This document shows positions 34,809 through 43,104 of a stretch of 64,000 bases of DNA, piece by piece. This DNA comes from Bellilinea sp040754815. Lineage in GTDB: Bacteria > Chloroflexota > Anaerolineae > Anaerolineales > Anaerolineaceae. Both the position numbers and the translations under genes were made by a program. Where the stretch lies: contig JBFMBX010000001.1 of assembly GCA_040754815.1 (NCBI GenBank), positions 496,001 to 560,000 of the forward strand. The letters are read 5' to 3'. The number at the start of each line of letters is the position of its first letter. The first letter of the stretch is position 1. Under the pieces are notes generated by a model. It was not told the origin of the DNA. It did not search any database and saw nothing but the letters and a program-made list of their open reading frames with translations.

Positions 34809-37514
34809 ATGAATCAACCGTTTTCATTACCGAAGACCTACGACTTTGCCTCAATTGAAGAAAACATCTACGCCCACTGGGAAGCCAAAGGCTACTTCAA
34901 ACCAACCAACGACCCCCGCTCGCCGGATCACGACCCCTCGCGGCGTCCTTTCGTCATCTCCATCCCGCCGCCCAATGTGACCGGCGAACTGCACCTCGGC
35001 CACGCCATGTTCGTCGCCATGGAAGACCTGATGATCCGCTACCACCGCATGAAGGGCATTCCCACCCTGTGGGTGCCGGGCACTGACCACGCCGGCATCG
35101 CCACCCAGTTGCAGGTGGAAAAGGCCCTCGCCAGAGAGGGACTTTCACGCGAGCAATTGGGGCGCGAGGAATTCCTGCGCCGCACATGGGCGTGGAAGGA
35201 AAAGTACGGCGGCATCATCACCCGTCAGATCCGCCGGCTGGGCGCTTCCTGCGACTGGTCGCGCGAGCGCTTCACGCTGGATGAGGGCCTCTCCCGCGCC
35301 GTGCGCGAAGCCTTTGTCCGTCTCTACGAAAAAGGGCTGATTTACCGCGGCCCGCGCATGATCAACTGGTCACCCGGCCTGAAAACCGCCGTCTCCGATC
35401 TGGAAGTGGAATACAGCGAAGAACCCGGCACACTTTACTTCTTCAAATACGTGCTGGCCGATAACCCGCAGGAATATATCCCGGTTGCCACCACCCGCCC
35501 GGAAACCATTCTGGGCGATACCGCCGTCGCCGTCCACCCCGAAGACGAGCGGTATCGCGCCTTTGTCGGGCGCAAGGTGTTGGTCCCTATACTCAACCGC
35601 CCCATTCCGGTCATAGCCGATGAGTATGTGGACCGCGAGTTCGGCACGGGCGCGCTCAAAATCACGCCGGCGCACGACCCCAACGACTATCAGATTGCCC
35701 TGCGTCACAATCTGGAAATGATCAACATCCTCACGCCGGAAGCAGCCATTAACGAAAACGGGGGGCCGTATCAGGGATTGGACCGCTTCGTGTGCCGCAA
35801 ACGCATGTGGGAAGATATGCGCGCAGCCGGGCTGGTGATCAAGGAACAGCCCTACACGCTCAACGTTCCCCGCTCGCAACGCGGCGGTGAAATTGTCGAG
35901 CCGATGATCTCGACCCAGTGGTTCGTGCGCATCCAGCCGCTGGCCGAGGCTGCCCTGCAAGCCGTGCGCGACGGGCGCATCAAAATCGTCCCGGAGCGGT
36001 TCACCAAAGTTTATTACAACTGGCTGGAAAACATTGAGGACTGGTGCATCAGCCGCCAGTTGTGGTGGGGGCACCGCATCCCGGTCTGGTACTGTGCCGA
36101 CTGCGGCCAAATCACCGTCAGCCGCGAGGACCCGACCCACTGCGCCCACTGCCGCAGCGCCCGCATCCATCAGGATGAAGATGTGCTGGACACATGGTTC
36201 TCCTCCGGATTGTGGCCGTTCTCCACGCTGGGCTGGCCGGAAGACACCCCCGACCTGCGTTACTTTTACCCCACCAGCGTGCTGGAAACCGGCTATGATA
36301 TCCTCTTCTTCTGGGTGGCGCGCATGATCATGTTCGGACTGGAGTTCACCGGTCAGCCGCCCTTCCACACCGTTTATCTGCACGGCCTGATTCGCGATGA
36401 ACACGGCCAGAAGATGAGCAAAACCAAAGGCAATGTGATTGACCCGCTGGAAGTGATGGACGAGATGGGTACCGACGCTCTGCGCTTCACCCTGCTGGTG
36501 GGTTCAACGCCCGGCAACGACATGAACCTGAGCCTGAAAAAGGTGGAAGCCAACCGCAACTTTGCCAACAAGGTTTGGAACGCCGGGCGGTTCGTGCTGG
36601 GCGCGCTGGCACAGGCTCCTGCTCAGGCGCAAAACCCTCCCCAGTGGACACTGGCCGATTCGTGGATCTGGGCGCGCCTCCAGCAACTGCTGCGCGATGT
36701 AGAGCGTTTGTTCACTAACTACCAGTACGGTGAAGCCGGACGTCAGATTTACGACTTCTTCTGGTCTGAATTTGCCGACTGGTACGTGGAAATTGCCAAA
36801 CTGCAGCTGGCCGAAGGCGGCGACCGGGCGTTTTACACCGCCCAAACCCTGCTGCGCGTACTGGATACCTGCCTGCGCCTGCTGCACCCCTTCACCCCCT
36901 TTGTGACCGAAGAATTGTGGGGGCACCTCAAGCACGCCGCGCAGGAAAAAGGCGAGGCTTTCAGCCCCAAAGGCGGCTGGGAAGAGGCTCTGATCATCGC
37001 CCGCTGGCCGGAGGCACAGGCGGAGGAAGGTTGGGAAGAGCAGAAGATTGCCGATTTCAACCTGATTCAAGAGGTGATTCGCGCCATCCGCAACCTGCGC
37101 ACCGAGAAAAAGGTCACCCCCGGCAAGCGCATACCGGCCACCATTGTTGCCGGTGAAAAACTGGCCGTCTTTCAGCAGCAGGCACCCGCCATCGCCGCGC
37201 TGGCCTACCTCCAGCCGGAGCATTTAACCCTGCTGGCCGATTTGCCGCAAAAGCCGGAAAATCAGGTGGCGCTGGTGGTCTCCGCTGTGGAAATTTACCT
37301 GCCGCTGGCCGATCTGGTGGATGTGGAAGCCGAGCGCGCCCGCCTGCAAAGTGAACTGGCCGAGACCGAGAAACAAATCGAACGCCTGCGCGCACTGCTG
37401 GCCTCGCCCTTTGCCGAAAAAGCACCCCCGCCAGTAGTTGAAAAAGAGCGCCAGAAACTGGCTACTTTTGAAGAAACCGCCGTTCGCCTGCGCGAACAGT
37501 TACAAAACCTGTGA
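34809..37514 (+). CDS. valS: Valyl-tRNA synthetase
   Basis: A 901-residue class I synthetase. The ATP motif is PPNVTGELHLGHAM (HLGH at 62-65) and the second is GQKMSKTKGNVIDP. The editing domain lies between, with TTRPETILGDTAVAVHP. The anticodon-binding domain (FYTAQTLLRVLDTCLRLLHP) and a C-terminal coiled coil (ARLQSELAETEKQIERLRAL) complete the ValRS layout. AAGGAG at 34798-34803 precedes the ATG at 34809. Controlled by the T-box leader. Confidence 0.98.
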   Translation: MNQPFSLPKTYDFASIEENIYAHWEAKGYFKPTNDPRSPDHDPSRRPFVISIPPPNVTGELHLGHAMFVAMEDLMIRYHRMKGIPTLWVPGTDHAGIATQLQVEKALAREGLSREQLGREEFLRRTWAWKEKYGGIITRQIRRLGASCDWSRERFTLDEGLSRAVREAFVRLYEKGLIYRGPRMINWSPGLKTAVSDLEVEYSEEPGTLYFFKYVLADNPQEYIPVATTRPETILGDTAVAVHPEDERYRAFVGRKVLVPILNRPIPVIADEYVDREFGTGALKITPAHDPNDYQIALRHNLEMINILTPEAAINENGGPYQGLDRFVCRKRMWEDMRAAGLVIKEQPYTLNVPRSQRGGEIVEPMISTQWFVRIQPLAEAALQAVRDGRIKIVPERFTKVYYNWLENIEDWCISRQLWWGHRIPVWYCADCGQITVSREDPTHCAHCRSARIHQDEDVLDTWFSSGLWPFSTLGWPEDTPDLRYFYPTSVLETGYDILFFWVARMIMFGLEFTGQPPFHTVYLHGLIRDEHGQKMSKTKGNVIDPLEVMDEMGTDALRFTLLVGSTPGNDMNLSLKKVEANRNFANKVWNAGRFVLGALAQAPAQAQNPPQWTLADSWIWARLQQLLRDVERLFTNYQYGEAGRQIYDFFWSEFADWYVEIAKLQLAEGGDRAFYTAQTLLRVLDTCLRLLHPFTPFVTEELWGHLKHAAQEKGEAFSPKGGWEEALIIARWPEAQAEEGWEEQKIADFNLIQEVIRAIRNLRTEKKVTPGKRIPATIVAGEKLAVFQQQAPAIAALAYLQPEHLTLLADLPQKPENQVALVVSAVEIYLPLADLVDVEAERARLQSELAETEKQIERLRALLASPFAEKAPPPVVEKERQKLATFEETAVRLREQLQNL

Positions 37515-37534
37515 ACTGACCCAATCACCGATTG

Positions 37535-37572
37535 CAAGAACGGATGGAAATTATCCCCATCCGTTCTTGTTT
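37535..37572 (+). terminator. Terminator after valS
   Basis: A perfect 13-bp stem, CAAGAACGGATGG with CCATCCGTTCTTG, and a nine-base loop, followed only by TTT. Being close to the valS stop (21 bases), it probably ends the transcript, though the T-run is short. Confidence 0.75.
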
Positions 37573-37600
37573 AAGGACCACCTGCAGGCCAGCGCAAATC

Positions 37601-37609
37601 TGGTACAAT
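37601..37609 (+). promoter_or_regulatory. Extended -10 promoter with overlapping palindrome
   Basis: TGGTACAAT is an extended -10 element. It is part of a 15-base palindrome, GGTACAA-T-TTGTACC (37602-37616), which could be a repressor site overlapping the promoter. It lies about 20 bases before the TTG start of the beta-lactamase-fold gene. Confidence 0.5.
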
Positions 37610-37635
37610 TTGTACCGTTTGGAACGGAGGAAAGA

Positions 37636-39120
37636 TTGAGACGAGGCAGCGTAATCATATTTCGCTGGGTTTCTATTTTATTTATCTTTTTGGGGGTGCT
37701 ATTACTGGTTTTACAACTGGTGCAGTACAGCCGTTTGCGGGCCGCTTTTCCGCCCGGTACGGTGATTGCCGGGGTACCGGTGGCCGGGCTCAACCGCCAG
37801 CAAGCCGCCGAGCGGCTGACTCAGGCCTACAGCGTCCCCATTGAAATCCGCTATGCCGATGCCGTCATTCAAATGCGACCCTCGGCGGCCGGCTTTCAAC
37901 TGGATCTGGAAGCCATGCTGGCTGCGGCGGATCAGCAGCGCGTTGCCCAACCGTTCTGGACGGCTTTTTGGAACTACCTCTGGAATCAATTCCCCGCCCC
38001 AGCGGAAGTGCCGCTGCGGGCAACCATCTCGGAGGAACGACTGCGCGCCTACCTGCGCGATGAAATTGCCGCACGTTATGACCGCCCACCCTCACCGGCC
38101 TCACCCGTGCCCGGCTCAACCAGTTTTGAACCCGGCCAGCCCGGCACCGTGCTGGATATTGACCGCGCCGTCATTCTGATTTCCGATGCACTGCTCAACC
38201 CATCCAATCGTGTGGTCAACCTCTCCTTCAATCGGGTCAGTCCCACCCGACCGGCGTTCCAGAATGTTCAGGTGTTGTTACAGCAGGTGCTGACCACAAG
38301 GGGTTATGACGGACTGGCGGAAATTTACCTGCTGGATTTGCAAACCGGTCAGGAAATCAACTTTGCTTATGATAACGGTCAGATCATTGCCCCCGGCATT
38401 GCCTTTACTGCGGCATCAACCATGAAAATTCCGATCATGGTTTCGGTCTTTCGCCGCATTGAAGAGCCCATTTCTGCCGAGGTAACCAGCCTGCTGGAAG
38501 CGATGATCGAACTTTCGGAAAACGAACCGGCCGACCAACTGATGCAGGCCGTATTGGACCCCCGCCTCGGTCCGCTGGAAGTCACCGCCGACATGGAAGC
38601 ACTGGGATTGAAGAATACTTTTCTGGCAGGTTATTTCTACCCGGGTGCGCCGCTCTTGCGGACTTATTCCACACCCGCCAACCAGCGTGAGGATGTCAAT
38701 ACCGACCCTGACCGCTATAACCAGACGACACCGATGGAAATTGGGCTGTTGCTCAGCGATATTTACCAGTGTGCCGCCAACGGTGGCGGCACGTTTGCGG
38801 CCGTCTTTCCGGGCGAAATTACCCAGAGCGAATGCCGTCTGATGATCAGCCTGCTTTCCAAAAACCGCATTGGTGTACTCTTTCAGGCCGGTTTGCCGGA
38901 AGGGGTGCAGATTGCCCATAAACACGGCTGGATTACCGACCCTCTCGATGGGTTGATTCACACCATGAGCGACGCCGGTATCATCTACACCAGTGGTGGT
39001 AATTTCGTACTGGTGGTCAACCTTTACCACCCCACCCAGTTGCTGTTCAACCCGGCCAACGAGTTGATGGCTTTTCTGGCGCAGGGCGTTTATAACTACT
39101 ATACCCTGACCAGCCCCTAG
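37636..39120 (+). CDS. Membrane-anchored serine hydrolase (class A beta-lactamase fold) with N-terminal YoaR-like region
   Basis: About 494 residues. One transmembrane helix near the N-terminus is followed by a PGTVIAGVPVAGLNRQQAAERL stretch, resembling the YoaR/VanW-type peptidoglycan-binding repeat. The C-terminal half has the class A beta-lactamase elements S261-T-M-K264 (SxxK), S294-E-N296 (SDN-like) and K429-H-G431 (KTG-like). The frame is open back to 37438 inside valS, but a TTG at 37636 with GGAGG six bases upstream is the more credible start. It may act on peptidoglycan or beta-lactams outside the cell. True resistance cannot be concluded. Confidence 0.78.
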   Translation: MRRGSVIIFRWVSILFIFLGVLLLVLQLVQYSRLRAAFPPGTVIAGVPVAGLNRQQAAERLTQAYSVPIEIRYADAVIQMRPSAAGFQLDLEAMLAAADQQRVAQPFWTAFWNYLWNQFPAPAEVPLRATISEERLRAYLRDEIAARYDRPPSPASPVPGSTSFEPGQPGTVLDIDRAVILISDALLNPSNRVVNLSFNRVSPTRPAFQNVQVLLQQVLTTRGYDGLAEIYLLDLQTGQEINFAYDNGQIIAPGIAFTAASTMKIPIMVSVFRRIEEPISAEVTSLLEAMIELSENEPADQLMQAVLDPRLGPLEVTADMEALGLKNTFLAGYFYPGAPLLRTYSTPANQREDVNTDPDRYNQTTPMEIGLLLSDIYQCAANGGGTFAAVFPGEITQSECRLMISLLSKNRIGVLFQAGLPEGVQIAHKHGWITDPLDGLIHTMSDAGIIYTSGGNFVLVVNLYHPTQLLFNPANELMAFLAQGVYNYYTLTSP

Positions 39121-40184
39121 CGTCCTTTCCAAAAGGCTTGCTGCAGGTTTTCTACTAGTTCTTCAATCGTCCAGCCCAGCGGCGCGGTCAGTTCACGCTC
39201 CAGCGAGGGAATGGCCTCTGCCAGCCGTTCGACCAGTGCGCCATCCATGGCATAACGCTGGCGTAAGGCGTCCATCCGCGTGCTGAACGGTACAACCCGG
39301 CCGTTTTCCACCAGTTTATCGGCATAATAGACGATTTTTTCCTCCCAGCTACGCGGGGATTTCGCCTCCTCCAGCAGGTTGAAGAGCATATGAGTCGCGG
39401 CAATGCCCGCCAGTTCATTCTGATGCCATTCCATCAGCAAATCGGCCGCCATATCACCATGCAGAATGTTCGTCCCACGCGCTGAGATTTTACATAAATC
39501 GTGCAATAAACCGCCCCGCTGAGCAAGCACGGGGTTGACCTTCTGCCCGCTGTTCCTCATCCATACTGCCATTTGATAAGCCAGAGCCGCAACCATTTCC
39601 ACATGCACCAGCAAATTGGCGGTTGCCCTCTGCTCCAAAAGCCAGAAGCGCGATTGTTCAATCGAAGGCAAACGCGGCTGCTTCAACGCCGTTTGTAAAT
39701 CACGCCAGTGCAAAATTTCGGCATCTGCCAGCGGCAAGAGAGCAGGTGCGGCTTTGCCAACCGGGTTGAACCAGACTGCCCGCCAGCCGGCCAGCACAGC
39801 GCCGCCCACATCCACAAGCGGGTCATCCCCAACCATCAACATCGCATTTCCATTAACCCCTAAAGCCCGTTCCACCTGATGAAAATACTCCTTTTGCGGC
39901 TTGCGGTATTGATTGACTTCTTTGGGGGTGAAAACAGCCTCAAAGAAACCATCCAGCCCTACCCGCGCCAGCGCAGCGCGCACTTGCCCGGCGGTTGAAA
40001 TTTCTGCATTGGTACATACCACCAGCCGGAAATGATTTTGCAACTCCCGCAAAGCCGCGGCAACCCCTTCCAATGCCTCTACTTTCTCCCATTCCACCAT
40101 CGGACGGTCATCCGCCCCCCTGCCGTTCATCAATGTTCCACCCCAATCGAATGCAATAACCTCAATACCATCTGTGATGTTCAT
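39117..40184 (-). CDS. HAD-superfamily hydrolase fused to an HD domain
   Basis: A 355-residue two-domain protein. The N-terminal HAD domain shows motif I D13-W-G-G-T17, motif II TNAE (58-61), motif III with K95, and motif IV G119-D-D121 with D125. The second motif-I acid is a Gly, as in some HAD subfamilies. The C-terminal HD domain has H194, H228-D229 (LLHDLCK) and H242 (ILHGD), with YYADKLV for the last Asp. Each domain normally cleaves phosphate esters, so a two-step hydrolase on one small molecule or nucleotide is possible. The ATG at 40184 was chosen over a TTG at 40205. The stop overlaps that of the convergent gene by four bases. Confidence 0.82.
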   Translation of the reverse strand: MNITDGIEVIAFDWGGTLMNGRGADDRPMVEWEKVEALEGVAAALRELQNHFRLVVCTNAEISTAGQVRAALARVGLDGFFEAVFTPKEVNQYRKPQKEYFHQVERALGVNGNAMLMVGDDPLVDVGGAVLAGWRAVWFNPVGKAAPALLPLADAEILHWRDLQTALKQPRLPSIEQSRFWLLEQRATANLLVHVEMVAALAYQMAVWMRNSGQKVNPVLAQRGGLLHDLCKISARGTNILHGDMAADLLMEWHQNELAGIAATHMLFNLLEEAKSPRSWEEKIVYYADKLVENGRVVPFSTRMDALRQRYAMDGALVERLAEAIPSLERELTAPLGWTIEELVENLQQAFWKGR

Positions 40185-40273
40185 TGAATCTTCATACTCC
40201 GTCAAATAAGAATATGGTATTTTTTACCATATCTATCCTGAACTTTCAAATCGGCATTGGAATGAAAGCAGAA

Positions 40274-40282
40274 TGGTATAAT
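40274..40282 (+). promoter_or_regulatory. Extended -10 promoter of the DinG-like gene, probably leaderless
   Basis: TGGTATAAT is an extended -10 element. It ends seven bases before the ATG at 40290, so the transcript probably begins at or within one base of the start codon. Confidence 0.55.
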
Positions 40283-40289
40283 CTCATCC

Positions 40290-43085
40290 ATGCCCTCTCT
40301 GGTAGCACTGGATATTGAAACCACCGGTCTGGATCCTCAGAAAGATGCCGTCATAGAAATTGCCGCGGTGCGCTTCAACGGCAGCCGAATCGAAGCAGAG
40401 TGGGAGACTCTCATCAATCCTCAGCGTCCCATTCCGCCCGCCATCACTGCACTGACGGGCATCAACAATGATATGGTGCGCAACGCCCCGCCCATCCGTG
40501 CTGTGCTGCATGAGCTGGCCGATTTTATCGGCGATTCGCCGGTGGTCGGTCACAACATCCGTTTCGATCTGGCTTTCCTGCAAAGGCAGGGAATTTTACC
40601 GCTAGTAGAAGCCATTGATACCTATGAAATGGCCGCCGTGCTGCTGCCCACGGCCAGCCGCTACAACCTTGGCTCACTTGGCCAGATATTGGGAATTCTG
40701 ATTCCCAACTCACACCGCGCACTGGACGACGCTCGACTGGCCCATGCCGTTTTCATGCAGTTGTACGAACGCGCCCTGAATTTGCCGGTTGAATTACTGG
40801 CAGAAATCGTGCGTCACAGCGAGCCGCTTGAATGGGACGCCGGCTGGATCTTCCAGCAAATTATGCGGGCGCGCTCCCGCCAGCCAATTCAGGCCCGCCA
40901 GACCCACCAGCAGAATTATGAAGGTTTGTTTGCAGTCGAGCACCGTCTCGCTCCACCGCTCACACTGGTAGAAACGCCACGCCCGCTGGATGAGGATGAA
41001 GTCGCCGCCATTCTGGAGCCGGGCGGTTTGTTCTCGCGTTATTTCGATCAGTTCGAATACCGCAGTCAACAGGTGGAGATGCTGCGGGCAGTCACCCGTG
41101 CCCTTTCCAGCGGTCAACACCTGATGGTGGAAGCCGGTACCGGTACCGGCAAATCCTTTGCTTATCTGATTCCGGCAGCCCTGTGGGCGATTCAGAATAA
41201 CACGCGGGTGGTCATTTCCACCAATACCATCACATTGCAGGAACAACTGATCAACAAGGATATCCCCGACCTGCGCGATGCGCTCAATCTCGACCTGCGC
41301 GCCACGGTTCTCAAAGGACGCAGCAACTATCTCTGCCCCCGCCGTTTAGAAATCTTGCGCCAGAAAGGGCCGGAAACGCCCGAAGAAATGCGCATGCTGG
41401 CCAAGGTACTGGTCTGGCTGCACGAAGGCGGACGGGGTGACCGGTCGGAAATCAATCTGAACGGGCCGGCCGAGCGAGAGGTCTGGATGCGTCTTTCGGC
41501 AGAAGATGAAGGCTGCAAGGCTGAAGTGTGCGTCAGCCGCATGGGCGGCGCCTGCCCGTTCTACCAGTCCCGCCAGCAGGCGCTGAGTGCCCATCTGATC
41601 ATCGTCAACCACGCCCTGCTGCTCTCCGATGTAGTCAGCGGTAGCCGTGTTTTACCCGAATATCAGTATCTGATTGTGGACGAAGGACATCATATCGAAG
41701 CGGCCTCCACCAGCGCACTCAGTTACCGCGTCAACCAACATGATCTCACCCGTCTGGTGAATGAACTCGGCGGGCTTTCCAGCGGAGTTTTGGGGCGGTT
41801 GATTAATCTGCTCAAGGATATTCTGCGCCCCTCCGATTTTGCCCTGCTTACCAAAACTTTTCAACGGGCAACCGATTTAGCCATGCGGCTGGATTTTGAT
41901 TTCAAACAGTTTTTTGCCAGCATCGAAGCCTTCATGGAACAATGCCGCGAAGGGAAACCGGTCAGCCCTTACGGTCAGCAGGTGCGAATTCTCCCCTCCA
42001 CCCGCAAACTACCGGCATGGACGGAAGTGGAAATCTGCTGGGATAGTGCCGGTGAAACTCTCTCCCTGCTGCTCAACCTGATTGCGGAATTGTATAAAAA
42101 CATCAGCGAAGGTGTGGAACGGTTGAGTGAAGAAATAGAAGATACCCTTGCCAGTTTAGCCAGCATTCACCGCCGCTTGAATGAAGCGCAGGCGTACCTC
42201 AACGGGCTGGTCAACCAGCCCGACCCGGCAGCCATTTACTGGGCAGAAATCAGCCCCAACAACAACCGTCTTTCGCTGCAAATTGCCCCGCTGCACATCG
42301 GGCCGTTGATGGAAAAATACCTCTGGCACGAGAAAAACAGCATCATCCTCACCTCCGCAACCCTGACTGCCGAGGGTGAATTTACGTACCTGCGTTCGCG
42401 CCTGAACGCCGATGAAGCGGATGAACTGGTTCTCGGTTCACCGTTCGATTATGAAAATGCTGCCCTGCTTTATATTGCCAACGACATCCCCGAACCCACC
42501 GATGCCAATGGATATCAGCGGGCGGTGGAGCAAACGCTCATCCGACTGGCGCGGGCAACCGGCGGGCGGATGCTGGTGTTGTTCACTTCCTATGCCCAAC
42601 TGCGGCGCACCTCACAGGCCATCACCCCGCCCTTGCTGGAAGCCGGCATACAGGTTTACGAACAGGGGGAAGGCGCTTCTACCAACCTGCTGCTCGAGAC
42701 CTTTCGGGAAAGCGAAAAAGCCGTCCTGCTGGGGACGCGTGCCTTTTGGGAAGGTGTGGATATTCCCGGTGAGGCTCTCTCGGTGCTGGTGATCGTCAAG
42801 CTTCCCTTCGATGTTCCCTCCGATCCCATCATTGCCGCCCGTTCAGAAACTTTCGATGATCCTTTCAACGAGTATCAACTGCCGGAAGCCATTTTGCGTT
42901 TTCGGCAGGGTTTTGGCCGTTTAATTCGCACCCAATCGGATCGAGGTGTGGTGGTCATTCTTGACCGGCGTATTCTGAGCAAACAATACGGCAAAGCCTT
43001 CATGGAATCATTGCCGCCGTGCACCCTCCGCAAGGGTTCGCTGCACGACCTGCCGGCCATTGCGGCCCGCTGGTTGAATATGTAA
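40290..43085 (+). CDS. DnaQ exonuclease-DinG helicase fusion
   Basis: A 931-residue protein. The N-terminal DEDDh exonuclease has D8-I-E10, HNIRFDLAF near 88 and HRALDDARL near 142. A superfamily 2 helicase follows with Walker A EAGTGTGKS (281-289) and DEGH (464-467). Between them are four cysteines, C349, C409, C414 and C422, arranged like the iron-sulfur ligands of E. coli DinG and XPD. Later motifs include TSATLT and GTRAFWEGVDIPG. The fusion is the Firmicutes-type DinG architecture, but that type usually lacks the cluster. Likely roles are unwinding of DNA-RNA hybrids or of blocked replication forks. Confidence 0.9.
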   Translation: MPSLVALDIETTGLDPQKDAVIEIAAVRFNGSRIEAEWETLINPQRPIPPAITALTGINNDMVRNAPPIRAVLHELADFIGDSPVVGHNIRFDLAFLQRQGILPLVEAIDTYEMAAVLLPTASRYNLGSLGQILGILIPNSHRALDDARLAHAVFMQLYERALNLPVELLAEIVRHSEPLEWDAGWIFQQIMRARSRQPIQARQTHQQNYEGLFAVEHRLAPPLTLVETPRPLDEDEVAAILEPGGLFSRYFDQFEYRSQQVEMLRAVTRALSSGQHLMVEAGTGTGKSFAYLIPAALWAIQNNTRVVISTNTITLQEQLINKDIPDLRDALNLDLRATVLKGRSNYLCPRRLEILRQKGPETPEEMRMLAKVLVWLHEGGRGDRSEINLNGPAEREVWMRLSAEDEGCKAEVCVSRMGGACPFYQSRQQALSAHLIIVNHALLLSDVVSGSRVLPEYQYLIVDEGHHIEAASTSALSYRVNQHDLTRLVNELGGLSSGVLGRLINLLKDILRPSDFALLTKTFQRATDLAMRLDFDFKQFFASIEAFMEQCREGKPVSPYGQQVRILPSTRKLPAWTEVEICWDSAGETLSLLLNLIAELYKNISEGVERLSEEIEDTLASLASIHRRLNEAQAYLNGLVNQPDPAAIYWAEISPNNNRLSLQIAPLHIGPLMEKYLWHEKNSIILTSATLTAEGEFTYLRSRLNADEADELVLGSPFDYENAALLYIANDIPEPTDANGYQRAVEQTLIRLARATGGRMLVLFTSYAQLRRTSQAITPPLLEAGIQVYEQGEGASTNLLLETFRESEKAVLLGTRAFWEGVDIPGEALSVLVIVKLPFDVPSDPIIAARSETFDDPFNEYQLPEAILRFRQGFGRLIRTQSDRGVVVILDRRILSKQYGKAFMESLPPCTLRKGSLHDLPAIAARWLNM

Positions 43086-43104
43086 TCAGGTTCGCCGGGC
43101 AGGG

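Noticed and set aside
35370..36404. Open frame of 344 residues on the minus strand within valS
   Set aside because: Antisense shadow of the valyl-tRNA synthetase, no homology features.
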